Below are positions 23,838 through 32,110 of a DNA stretch of 51,020 bases, piece after piece. Made by a program: the position numbers and the translations under genes. The stretch comes from Fibrobacter sp. UBA4309 (GTDB taxonomy: Bacteria; Fibrobacterota; Fibrobacteria; Fibrobacterales; Fibrobacteraceae), in the NCBI RefSeq assembly GCF_002395745.1, contig NZ_DGUN01000014.1:1-51020 (forward strand), in the 5' to 3' direction. The notes under the pieces are model-generated. The model searched no databases and was not told the origin of the DNA. It was given only the letters and a program-made list of their open reading frames with translations. Positions within the stretch are counted from its first letter, which is position 1. Each line of letters starts with the position of its first letter.

Positions 23838-25967
23838 CTAGAATAAGCTGAGTTGCCCGTTTGCGTCGGCATTGGTGACGGCGGGAATATCCTTTACTTC
23901 CGAACTGCTGCTGGATTCGGCGCTTGCAATCTGTTCCAGAAGCCAGGCCTCGTCGTGCACGGGAATCCCGAGCTCGTTCGCCTTCGTGAGTTTGCTTCCG
24001 GCAGCTTCGCCTGCAAGTACCCAGCTCGTCTTCTTGCTCACGGAACCGCTGACCTTGCCGCCGTTCTCTTCGATGAGCTTGCGGGCTTCTTCGCGTTCCA
24101 TGCTCGGAAGCGTTCCCGTAATCACGGCTGTTTGCCCCTGGAATAGCGTTTTCACGACGCCCTTGAATTCGGTGGGGCAGCCGAGAGCGATGAGTTCCTC
24201 GATTTCTTGCGTGTAGCGTTCGGTGTGGAAGAAGTCGTAGACGGACTTTCCGATGCATTCGCCCACGTCGTTTACGTTCTGCAAATCCTCTACGGTTGCC
24301 GTGCGGATTTTTTCCAGCGTACGGAAATGCTTGGCGAGGTTCCTGGCGCTGGTGCGGCCCACGAATCGGATGCCGAGGCCGTGCAGCAGGTTCTCGAGGC
24401 TACGCTCCTTCGATGCGGCGATAGCGTCGTACACGTTCTTCGCGCTCTTTTTCGCCATGCGTTCCTGTGATTCGAGGTCTTCGAGCGTGAGGCGGTAAAG
24501 GTCGGGGATGCGCTTGATTTTGCCCGTGGCAATGAGGCTTGCAATGAGGGCGGGACCGAGGTTCTCGATGTTCATGGCCTCGCGGCTCACGAAATGTTCG
24601 AACAGGCATTGCACCTGCGCTGCACAGTGCATGTTTTCGCAGCGGAGGATGACTTCGCCGTCGATGTGGGTAAGCGGTTCTCCGCAGACGGGGCATTTTT
24701 CGGGAGCGACAACGGGGGAGGCTCCGGCCGGGCGGAGTTCTTTTTTGACGTCGGTAATTTTCGGGATGATTTCGCCACCCTTCTCGACGCCGACGGTGTC
24801 GCCGTAATGCAGGTCCAGGCGCGAGACTTCGTCGAAGTTGTGGAGGGTGGCGCGCTTGACGGTGGTGCCTGCGAGGCGCACGGGTGCAAGGTTAGCCACC
24901 GGCGTTACCGCACCGGTGCGGCCTACCTGGAATTCTACGGAAAGGAGTGGCGTGTAGGCGCGTTCCGCCTTGAACTTGTAGGCGATGGCCCAACGCGGGC
25001 TCTTGCTCGTGGTGCCGAGCGCGCGCTGCATGGCGAGGTCGTTCAGTTTCACGACCATGCCGTCGATTTCGAAGGGGAGGCTGTCGCGGCTCGCGCCGAT
25101 TTGCTCCGAAATCTTCATGATTTCATCGACAGTGTCGGCCTTCCAGTATTCGTTCGTGTGGAACCCGAGCTTTTTTAGCTGCAGCAGGTTCTCTTCGTGC
25201 GTCTTGTTGCTGCTGTCTGGAATGTGGTATGCGAAGAATCGCATCGGGCGCGTCTTGCATTCGGCGACGCTCTTGAGCTTGAGCGAACCCGAAACGGTAT
25301 TGCGCGGGTTCTGGAAAATCTTCTTGCCTTCGAGAATGAACTGCTCGTTCAGGCGCTCGAAGGCCTCGCGTTCCATGTAGACTTCGCCGCGCACTTCGAA
25401 TGTGCCCTGCGGGATTTCGCTCGGGTCGATTTTCAGTTTCTTGGCGTCAAAATATTCGGGAATGTCCGCAATCGTGAGTGCATTCAATGTAACGTCGTCG
25501 CCCTGGGCTCCGTCGCCGCGTGTCGCGGCCTGCTTCAAGCGGCCGTTCTCGTACACGATGGAAAGCGAAACGCCGTCGATTTTCCTCTCGCAGATCCATT
25601 TCGCCTTCTTGTCATCCTGAGGCGAAGCCGAAGGATCCAGACTAGCAATCCCTTCTTCTGCCGCCCTTACAAACTCCGCCATTTCTTCGGCGCTGTACAC
25701 GTTCGCGATGCTGAGCATCGGCACGGCATGCGTAACCTTGGCAAAGTCGTTCGTAAGGTCACTGCCTACGCGTTGGGTTAGGGAATCCTTGCCGCGCAGT
25801 TCCGGGTATTTTTCTTCGAGCGCTTCCATCTCCTTGAGCCCAAAGTCGAAATCCTGGTCGCTCATGGGGGAGATGCCGTCCTTGTAGTAAAGGCGGCTCG
25901 CTTCTTCCAGTTGTTTCTTCAGTTCGAAATAACGGGTGCGGTCGATTTCTTTCTGTTCGATGGCCAT
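23838..25967 (-). CDS. ligA: NAD-dependent DNA ligase LigA
   Basis: 709-residue DNA ligase sealing nicks during replication and repair. Order of domains: Ia, the adenylation domain with active-site lysine in CERKIDGVSLSIVY (about 126), OB-fold, zinc finger CPVCGEPL...CENMHCAAQ (four cysteines), HhH domain, and a C-terminal BRCT (about 620-695, FQGQTAVITGTL...SWVLAGEAAGSKL). It is about 35-40 residues longer than typical LigA (about 670). The surplus includes residues about 109-119, SLDPSASPQDD, which are encoded by an in-frame copy of the dispersed TCATCCTGAG element, and a Ser/Glu-rich C-terminal tail. ATG 25967 has GGGAGT before it. A hairpin with a T-run lies in its leader. Confidence 0.95.
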   Translation of the reverse strand: MAIEQKEIDRTRYFELKKQLEEASRLYYKDGISPMSDQDFDFGLKEMEALEEKYPELRGKDSLTQRVGSDLTNDFAKVTHAVPMLSIANVYSAEEMAEFVRAAEEGIASLDPSASPQDDKKAKWICERKIDGVSLSIVYENGRLKQAATRGDGAQGDDVTLNALTIADIPEYFDAKKLKIDPSEIPQGTFEVRGEVYMEREAFERLNEQFILEGKKIFQNPRNTVSGSLKLKSVAECKTRPMRFFAYHIPDSSNKTHEENLLQLKKLGFHTNEYWKADTVDEIMKISEQIGASRDSLPFEIDGMVVKLNDLAMQRALGTTSKSPRWAIAYKFKAERAYTPLLSVEFQVGRTGAVTPVANLAPVRLAGTTVKRATLHNFDEVSRLDLHYGDTVGVEKGGEIIPKITDVKKELRPAGASPVVAPEKCPVCGEPLTHIDGEVILRCENMHCAAQVQCLFEHFVSREAMNIENLGPALIASLIATGKIKRIPDLYRLTLEDLESQERMAKKSAKNVYDAIAASKERSLENLLHGLGIRFVGRTSARNLAKHFRTLEKIRTATVEDLQNVNDVGECIGKSVYDFFHTERYTQEIEELIALGCPTEFKGVVKTLFQGQTAVITGTLPSMEREEARKLIEENGGKVSGSVSKKTSWVLAGEAAGSKLTKANELGIPVHDEAWLLEQIASAESSSSSEVKDIPAVTNADANGQLSLF
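25611..25642 (-). repeat. dispersed TCATCCTGAG element inside ligA, copy 2
   Basis: On the + strand GTCATCCTGAGGCGAAGCCG is followed by AAGGATCCAGAC. It matches the ends of the 41955 copy (GTCATCCTGAG and GAAGGATCCAGAC). It lies within the ligA coding sequence and keeps the frame, adding about 11 residues between Ia-domain strands and the adenylation motif. Confidence 0.8.
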
Positions 25968-25993
25968 ATTTTACTCCCGAAAAATAAAAAAAT

Positions 25994-26015
25994 GGAAGGC
26001 TTTACGGCCTTCCAA
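25994..26015 (-). promoter_or_regulatory. hairpin with T-run in the ligA leader (possible attenuator)
   Basis: TGGAAGGC and GCCTTCCA form a perfect 8-base stem with a 6-base loop. On the minus strand it is followed by a long T-rich stretch, then GGGAGT and the ligA start. This has the form of an intrinsic terminator placed just before ligA, so it could attenuate ligA or stop antisense transcription from the gltB side. Function is inferred. Confidence 0.5.
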
Positions 26016-26040
26016 AAGGAGCCTTGCGTCGTCTGGATTC

Positions 26041-26093
26041 CACTTTTCAAAAAGTGTAAATCCACATAGTCTTATTACATAAAATGTAATAAG
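26041..26093. promoter_or_regulatory. two palindromes upstream of the gltB promoter
   Basis: CACTTTT / AAAAGTG (26041-26056, 2-base spacer) and CTTATTACAT / ATGTAATAAG (26071-26093, 3-base spacer) are perfect inverted repeats. The second lies about 60-85 bases upstream of the sigma-54 -24 element, a normal distance for an enhancer-binding activator site. No copy of the same palindrome is seen upstream of glnK. Confidence 0.45.
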
Positions 26094-26153
26094 TTTTATC
26101 GCTTTTCCTGCAAAAATCGTCGATTTTACATTTTTGACCACATTTTTCATTTA

Positions 26154-26170
26154 TTGGCACGTTTTTTGCG
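26154..26170 (+). promoter_or_regulatory. sigma-54 (RpoN) promoter of gltB
   Basis: TTGGCACG, four T, then TTGCG. The GG at 26156-26157 and GC at 26168-26169 are exactly ten bases apart, matching the consensus TGGCACG-N4-TTGC. Transcription should begin near 26181, giving a leader of about 25 bases to ATG 26206. Confidence 0.87.
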
Positions 26171-26205
26171 AAAGTAAGTCCGCAAAAAGGAAACAAGGAT
26201 ATTTT

Positions 26206-29200
26206 ATGCACGCTCAAGCTCTTTACGATCCGGCCAACGAACATGACGCCTGCGGTGTCGGCCTGGTCGCCAATATTAATAATGTCGCCTCGCACCAGAT
26301 TGTGTTGCAGGGCATTACTGTTTTGAAGAGGCTCATGCACCGCGGTGCTGCAGGCGGAGACCCGGAAACCGGAGACGGTGCGGGTCTCTTGCTTTCGATG
26401 CCGCACAAGTTCTTCCGCAAGGTGAACGCAAACCTGCCGGAACGCTATGGCGTGGCCATGTTCTTCGTCGAAAATACGCTCGAGGCCACCGCCTTCGATG
26501 CCGAAATCAAGCGCATCGCCGAATCCGAGGGCGTACCTGTCGTGAACTTCCGCGAGGTCCCCGTCGATTCTTCTTCTATCGGCCACACGGCCCGCGAAAC
26601 CCTGCCGCATATCCGCCAGGCGTTCTTCGACGGGACGGCTTTTGAAAGCGATTCGGCCTTTGATATTAAACTCTATGTGATCCGTCGCCTGATAGAGAAG
26701 GCCTGCAAGGGCGTCTATGTATGTAGCTGTAGCCGCCGTAGCATCGTCTACAAGGGCCTGCTTCTCGCGAGCCAGATTGAAGGCTTCTACAAGGATTTGA
26801 ACGACCTCGATTTCGAAAGCCCGCTCGCCCTTGTCCACCAGCGTTATTCCACCAACACGTTCCCGACCTGGCAATTGGCGCACCCGTTCCGCTACCTCGC
26901 GCACAACGGCGAAATCAACACGCTGCGCGGTAACTTGAACAGCCTCCGCGCCCGTGAACCGTACCTGAAGAGCGAGATTATCGGCGAAGACATGCCGAAG
27001 CTCCTGCCGCTGATTATGCCGGGCCAGAGCGACTCCGCTAGCCTCGACAACATGTTTGAGCTACTCGTCGCGGCGGGCCGTAGCCTCCCGCATGCGATGA
27101 TGATGCTCATGCCGCAGGCCTGGGGCAAAAAGCATTACCTGGGCCGCGACGTGCGTGGCTTCTTCGAATACGAATCCATGCTGATGGAACCGTGGGATGG
27201 TCCGGCCGCCGTGGCGTTCAGCGATGGCGTGAATGCGGGTGCGATTCTCGACCGCAACGGCCTCCGTCCGGCACGTTACACTTTATGTAAAGACGGTCTT
27301 TTTGTGATGGCTTCCGAAACGGGCGTGCTCGACCTCCGCGACGACGAAGTCGAAGAAAAGGGCCGTCTGAAACCCGGCGAGATTATCTACCTCGACCTCG
27401 AAAACCACAGGATTCTGAAGAATGCCGAAATGAAGGCGCAGGTGGCCCGTGCCAAGCCTTACCGCCGCTGGGTCGCCGAGAACAAGATGAGCGTCCGCGG
27501 GCTCTTCAGCGAAATCAATCCGTCCGACGTTCCCGAAGACATTCTCGTTCAGCAGAAGCGTTTCGGTTACTCTGCCGAAGACCTCAGCGTTATCTTGCAG
27601 CCGATGGCCAAGAACGGTGCAGAACCTATCGGTTCCATGGGTAACGACGCCGCGCTGGCCGTGCTTTCGGACAAGCCGCAGCCGCTGTTCAACTACTTCA
27701 AGCAGCTGTTCGCGCAGGTGACGAACCCGCCTATCGACCCGATTCGTGAAGAGCTCGTGATGAGCCTGACGACCTACATCGGCAACCACGGCAACATCCT
27801 GGAAGAAACTCCGGAACAGGCGCACCTTATCAAGATTCCGCGCCCCATCGTGACGGAAGACGAAATCCGTCGTTTTGAAAATATCGGCGACAAGGCGTTC
27901 AAGGCGAAGGTTCTCAAGATGCAGTTCCCGCTCGGCGGAAACGGCGAAGTGCTGGAAGCGGCACTCCAGAACCTTGCGGGCGATGCCGTGCGCGCCGTGC
28001 AGGACAAGTACGATATCATCGTGCTTTCGGACAAGAATATCGACTGGGGCTATGTCCCCATACCTTCGCTCCTCGCGACGGCGAGCGTGAACCGCGCCCT
28101 CGTGGAAGCGGGTGTGCGTCCCGAAATCGGCCTGATCGTGCAGAGCGGCGAAGTCCGCGAAGTGATGCACTTTGCGCTGCTCCTCGGCTTTGGCGCTACG
28201 GTCATCAACCCGTATCTCGCATTCGAGAGCATCACCAACATGTGCCACAACGGCGACCTCGATGTTGACCCGGTGACGGCTGCCGCGAACTACGTGAAGG
28301 CCGTGGACAAGGGCCTCCTCAAGATTATGTCGAAGATGGGTATCTCTACGCTCCGCAGCTACCGCAGCGCCCAGATTTTCGAAGCCGTGGGCCTGAATCA
28401 CGAGCTCATCGAGAAGTTTTTGCCGGGTACCGCAAGCCGCATCGAAGGCATCGGCCTCGAAGAAATCGCCTGCGAAGTGGGCGAGCGCCAGAAGATTGCC
28501 TTTGCCGATGCAAGCAAGGTGCTGCAGTCGGGCGGCCAGTATGCATTCCGCAAGGAAGGCGAGAAACACCTGTGGACTCCGCAGTCTCTTGCCGCATTCC
28601 GTCAGGCGGTGCAGGGTGGCGACTATGAGAAGTTCAAGGTCTACAGCAAGCTCATCAATGACCAGTCGGAACGTCAGGCGACTCTGCGCGGACTCTTCAA
28701 GTTCAAGCAGGTGACCCCGATTGACATTGCCGATGTGGAAAGCCGCGAATCTATCGTGAAGCATTTCGTTGCCGGTGCGATGAGCCTCGGTTCGTTGAGC
28801 CCCGAAGCCCACGAGACGATTGCGATTGCCATGAACCGCATCGGAGCGATGAGCAACTGCGGTGAAGGTGGTGAAGACCCCGACCGCGATACTCCTGCCG
28901 CTAACGGCGATATCCGCAGTTCTGCCATCCGTCAGGTGGCATCGGGACGCTTTGGTGTCACGATCGACTACCTGCGCCACGCCAAGGATTTGCAGATCAA
29001 GATGGCACAAGGTGCAAAGCCCGGTGAAGGCGGCCAGCTTCCGGCGCACAAGGTTAACGAATTCGTGGCGCGTATCCGTCACTCCATCCCGAACGTGTCG
29101 CTGATTTCTCCGCCGCCGCATCATGATATTTACTCCATCGAAGACTTGGCGCAGCTCATTTACGACCTGCGCAATTCGAACCCGAAGGCCCGTGTCTCGG

Positions 29201-30627
29201 TGAAACTCGTGTCCGAAGTGGGCGTGGGAACGATTGCCGCGGGTGTCGCGAAGGCCCATGCCGACGTGGTGCTGATTTCCGGCCATGATGGCGGTACGGG
29301 TGCATCTCCGTTGACATCAATTAAGCATGCCGGCCTCCCGTGGGAACTCGGCATTGCCGAAGCGGAACAGACGCTCGTGCTCAACGACTTGCGCGGACGC
29401 ATCAAGCTCCAGGTTGATGGCCAGCTCAAGACGGGCCGTGACATCGTGGTGGCGGCTCTCCTCGGTGCCGAAGAATTCGGCTTTGCGACGAACCTGCTTG
29501 TTAGCCTCGGTTGCGTGATGGACCGCAAGTGCCATACGAACCAGTGCCCCATGGGTATCGCCACGCAGGATCCGGATTACCGTAAGCGCTTTGCGGGCAA
29601 GCCCGAATACGTGGAAAACTTCCTCTTCTTCATCGCCGACGAAGTCCGCGAAATCCTTGCAAGCCTCGGCCTCCATTCTCTCGAAGAGGCCTGCGGCCGC
29701 AGCGACTTGCTTGAAAAGGATTCCGCTATTGAATTCTACAAGGCGAAGCACCTCGATTTCAGCAAGATTTTCCAGACTGTCGAAGGCGGAATCAAGTCCT
29801 TCGACAAGAACTACAAGAAAGAGGCTCTCGAAAACTTCGACCGCCGCGAAATCCTCCCGTTCGTGAGTGACACGCTCAAGAGCGGCACTCCGGTGGAACT
29901 CTGCACGGTGGTGCACAACACCGACCGCACCGTGGGTACGGAGCTTTCGGGAGAGGTGGACGAATACTTCGGCGTGAAGGGACTCCCCGAAGATACCATC
30001 AAGATTCACCTTCAGGGTGTCGCGGGCCAGAGTTTCGGTGCATTTCTCGCTCCGGGCGTGACGCTCGACCTGGAAGGCGAAGCGAACGACTTCATGGGCA
30101 AGGGCCTTTCGGGCGGTAAGATCATTATTCGCCCGCCGCAGAACGCGACATTCAAGGCCGAAGAAAACGTCATCGCGGGTAACGTCATCGGTTACGGCGG
30201 AACGAGTGGTAAGATTTTCATCAACGGTCTTGCGGGCGAACGTTTCGGCATCCGTAACTCCGGCATGCTCCTGGTGAGCGAAGGCGTGGGTGACCACGGT
30301 TGCGAATACATGACGGGTGGCCGCGTGGTCGTGCTCGGCCGTGTGGGCGTGAACTTCGCTGCCGGTATGACGGGCGGATTTGCCTACGTGTACGACGAGA
30401 CGGGTCATTTTGACCTGAGCTGCAACGTGGATTCTGCCGACCTCGAGAGCGTGCTCCCCGGTACCGACAGTGAACGCGAACTCATCGATATCATTGAACA
30501 GCACGTCCAGGCGACGGGTAGCGAGAAGGGCAAGCGCATTCTAGAGAACTGGAACAGCGAACGCCCGAAGTTCGTGAAGATTTTCCCGGTGGATTACAGG
30601 AACGCTCTGCAAGCGAGGAATAAATAA
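26206..30627 (+). CDS. gltB: glutamate synthase, large subunit
   Basis: 1473-residue large subunit converting glutamine and 2-oxoglutarate to two glutamates. A propeptide of about 13 residues precedes the catalytic cysteine in EHDACGVGLVANI (type II glutamine amidotransferase domain, about 14-420). The central domain follows, then the FMN-binding synthase domain with HDGGTGASPLTSIKHAG (about 1030), the 3Fe-4S cluster motif CVMDRKCHTNQCPMG (about 1105) and the C-terminal GXGXG beta-helix (GGRVVVLGRVGVNFAAG near 1375). ATG 26206 was chosen over an upstream in-frame start at 26134, because AAGGAAACAAGGAT precedes it, the sigma-54 promoter lies between the two, and the Cys is then at the expected place. 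Confidence 0.96.
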   Translation: MHAQALYDPANEHDACGVGLVANINNVASHQIVLQGITVLKRLMHRGAAGGDPETGDGAGLLLSMPHKFFRKVNANLPERYGVAMFFVENTLEATAFDAEIKRIAESEGVPVVNFREVPVDSSSIGHTARETLPHIRQAFFDGTAFESDSAFDIKLYVIRRLIEKACKGVYVCSCSRRSIVYKGLLLASQIEGFYKDLNDLDFESPLALVHQRYSTNTFPTWQLAHPFRYLAHNGEINTLRGNLNSLRAREPYLKSEIIGEDMPKLLPLIMPGQSDSASLDNMFELLVAAGRSLPHAMMMLMPQAWGKKHYLGRDVRGFFEYESMLMEPWDGPAAVAFSDGVNAGAILDRNGLRPARYTLCKDGLFVMASETGVLDLRDDEVEEKGRLKPGEIIYLDLENHRILKNAEMKAQVARAKPYRRWVAENKMSVRGLFSEINPSDVPEDILVQQKRFGYSAEDLSVILQPMAKNGAEPIGSMGNDAALAVLSDKPQPLFNYFKQLFAQVTNPPIDPIREELVMSLTTYIGNHGNILEETPEQAHLIKIPRPIVTEDEIRRFENIGDKAFKAKVLKMQFPLGGNGEVLEAALQNLAGDAVRAVQDKYDIIVLSDKNIDWGYVPIPSLLATASVNRALVEAGVRPEIGLIVQSGEVREVMHFALLLGFGATVINPYLAFESITNMCHNGDLDVDPVTAAANYVKAVDKGLLKIMSKMGISTLRSYRSAQIFEAVGLNHELIEKFLPGTASRIEGIGLEEIACEVGERQKIAFADASKVLQSGGQYAFRKEGEKHLWTPQSLAAFRQAVQGGDYEKFKVYSKLINDQSERQATLRGLFKFKQVTPIDIADVESRESIVKHFVAGAMSLGSLSPEAHETIAIAMNRIGAMSNCGEGGEDPDRDTPAANGDIRSSAIRQVASGRFGVTIDYLRHAKDLQIKMAQGAKPGEGGQLPAHKVNEFVARIRHSIPNVSLISPPPHHDIYSIEDLAQLIYDLRNSNPKARVSVKLVSEVGVGTIAAGVAKAHADVVLISGHDGGTGASPLTSIKHAGLPWELGIAEAEQTLVLNDLRGRIKLQVDGQLKTGRDIVVAALLGAEEFGFATNLLVSLGCVMDRKCHTNQCPMGIATQDPDYRKRFAGKPEYVENFLFFIADEVREILASLGLHSLEEACGRSDLLEKDSAIEFYKAKHLDFSKIFQTVEGGIKSFDKNYKKEALENFDRREILPFVSDTLKSGTPVELCTVVHNTDRTVGTELSGEVDEYFGVKGLPEDTIKIHLQGVAGQSFGAFLAPGVTLDLEGEANDFMGKGLSGGKIIIRPPQNATFKAEENVIAGNVIGYGGTSGKIFINGLAGERFGIRNSGMLLVSEGVGDHGCEYMTGGRVVVLGRVGVNFAAGMTGGFAYVYDETGHFDLSCNVDSADLESVLPGTDSERELIDIIEQHVQATGSEKGKRILENWNSERPKFVKIFPVDYRNALQARNK

Positions 30628-30632
30628 GCCGT

Positions 30633-30690
30633 ACGTCATTCCGGGCTTGACCCGGAATCTAGATGGCGGATCAAGTCCGCCATGACGTGT
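30633..30690. repeat. composite palindromic intergenic element
   Basis: Terminal ACGTCAT / ATGACGT arms enclose two small hairpins, TCCGGG / CCCGGA and GGCGGA / TCCGCC. A partial relative lies at about 42089-42117 (ACGTCATCCCCGCG...GGCGGGGATCTT). It is the dominant content of the gltB-gltD gap and would fold in a shared mRNA. Confidence 0.75.
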
Positions 30691-30716
30691 GAAGGATTTA
30701 AATACGGAAGTCTATT

Positions 30717-32081
30717 ATGCAGCAAATTAACCGAATCGCAGACATCTACCGCCCTGTCGAAGAGCGAGTCAAGGACAACAAAGAAGTTGAGCGCAAGCTC
30801 ACCTCGATTGAGGTCGTCAACCAGGCGGGCCGCTGCCACACATGCGGTATCCCGTTCTGTCATGGGGCGGGTTGCCCGCTGGGGAACCTCGTTCCTGAAT
30901 TCAACGCGGCCATCGCCGTGGGGAATGCGGACAGGGCCTACGACATCATCAGCAAGACGGCATTCTTCCCGGAGTTTACGGGCCGCGTATGCCCTGCACT
31001 TTGCGAGTCCGCCTGTACGGGAAACGTCCACGACAATCCCGTGATGGTTCGCCAGATTGAAAAATACATCATCGAGACTGCATTCGAGGAAGGTCGCGTG
31101 GTGCTCCCGACGGCTGAACCCAACGGCAAGTCTGCCGCGGTGATTGGCTCCGGACCTTCGGGCCTCTTTGCTGCCGAGGCGCTGCGCCGCAAGGGATACG
31201 CTGTCACCGTTTACGAAAAAAGAGAGAAGGTCGGAGGCCTGCTGCGTTACGGAATCCCGAACTGGAAACTCGACAAGGCCGTTATCGATCGTCGCGTAAA
31301 GCTCCTTGAAGCGGCAGGAATCAAGTTCGTCTGCAATACCGAAATAGGGAAGGACATTGCGGCGGAATACATCCACAAGAATTTCGACGAGGTGTTTCTT
31401 GCCATCGGAACGCCGAACGCACGCGACCTGAAAATCCCTGGCCGCGAAGCCGAAGGCATCTTCCTCGCGCTTGATTTCTTGCACGGTGCCGAAAAGCCGG
31501 GCGAGAAGAATCCCGAAAAGTTCTCTGCGAAGGGGCGCAACGTCCTGATTATCGGCGGCGGTGATACGGGTAACGATTGCGTGGGCAAGTCCATCCGCGA
31601 AGGTTGCAAGAGCGTGCTCCAGGTGGAATTCATGCCGAAGCCTCCCGAGGAACGTTCCCCGTCTACGCCGTGGCCCGACTGGCCGTACATGCTGCGCACG
31701 AGCTATGCCCAGCACGAAGGCGGCGAACGCCGCTGGAATGTGTCTTCCAAGCGGTTCATCGTCAAGGACGGTCGCGTCGCCGGCGTGGAAGTTGTGCGTG
31801 TGGATTGGGAAATGTCCCCGCTCGGCAAGCCGCTCAAGCCCGTGGAAGTCCCGGATACTACCGAAGTCATCGATACCGACCTCGTCGTGCTCGCGATGGG
31901 CTTTACTGGCGTCCCCGCCGAAGGGCTCGTGAACGATCTTGGCTTGCAACTCACCCCGAGAACGGCGATTATCCAGGATCCGTCCCGCCACATTTATGCC
32001 GTTGGCGACTGCGCGAATGGGGCCTCCCTCGTGGTGCGCGCCATGGCCGATGCGAAGGCGAAAGTCGCGACCCTCAAGTAA
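30717..32081 (+). CDS. gltD: glutamate synthase, small subunit
   Basis: 454-residue NAD(P)H-oxidising FAD subunit supplying electrons to GltB. The N-terminal cysteine set CHTCGIPFCHGAGCPLGN (about 38-58) and CPALCESACTG (about 93-103) bind Fe-S clusters. The FAD dinucleotide motif VIGSGPSGLFAAEALRRKG is at about 142-160 and the NAD(P) motif IIGGGDTGNDCVG at about 279-291. The C-terminal block YAVGDCANGASLVVRAMADA closes the FAD site. It follows gltB by 89 bases including the palindromic element, and probably shares the gltB transcript. GAAGGA lies upstream of ATG. Confidence 0.95.
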   Translation: MQQINRIADIYRPVEERVKDNKEVERKLTSIEVVNQAGRCHTCGIPFCHGAGCPLGNLVPEFNAAIAVGNADRAYDIISKTAFFPEFTGRVCPALCESACTGNVHDNPVMVRQIEKYIIETAFEEGRVVLPTAEPNGKSAAVIGSGPSGLFAAEALRRKGYAVTVYEKREKVGGLLRYGIPNWKLDKAVIDRRVKLLEAAGIKFVCNTEIGKDIAAEYIHKNFDEVFLAIGTPNARDLKIPGREAEGIFLALDFLHGAEKPGEKNPEKFSAKGRNVLIIGGGDTGNDCVGKSIREGCKSVLQVEFMPKPPEERSPSTPWPDWPYMLRTSYAQHEGGERRWNVSSKRFIVKDGRVAGVEVVRVDWEMSPLGKPLKPVEVPDTTEVIDTDLVVLAMGFTGVPAEGLVNDLGLQLTPRTAIIQDPSRHIYAVGDCANGASLVVRAMADAKAKVATLK

Positions 32082-32110
32082 TGTCTGTCTCGTAAATAGC
32101 TCGCAGGAAA

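Noticed and set aside
26047..26904. Long minus-strand frame opposite the gltB start
   Set aside because: It runs antisense to gltB's conserved glutaminase domain and has no domain or ribosome-binding site.
27283..29286. 667-codon minus-strand frame within gltB
   Set aside because: Histidine/arginine-rich mirror of a strongly biased gene; typical shadow of GC-rich codon third positions.
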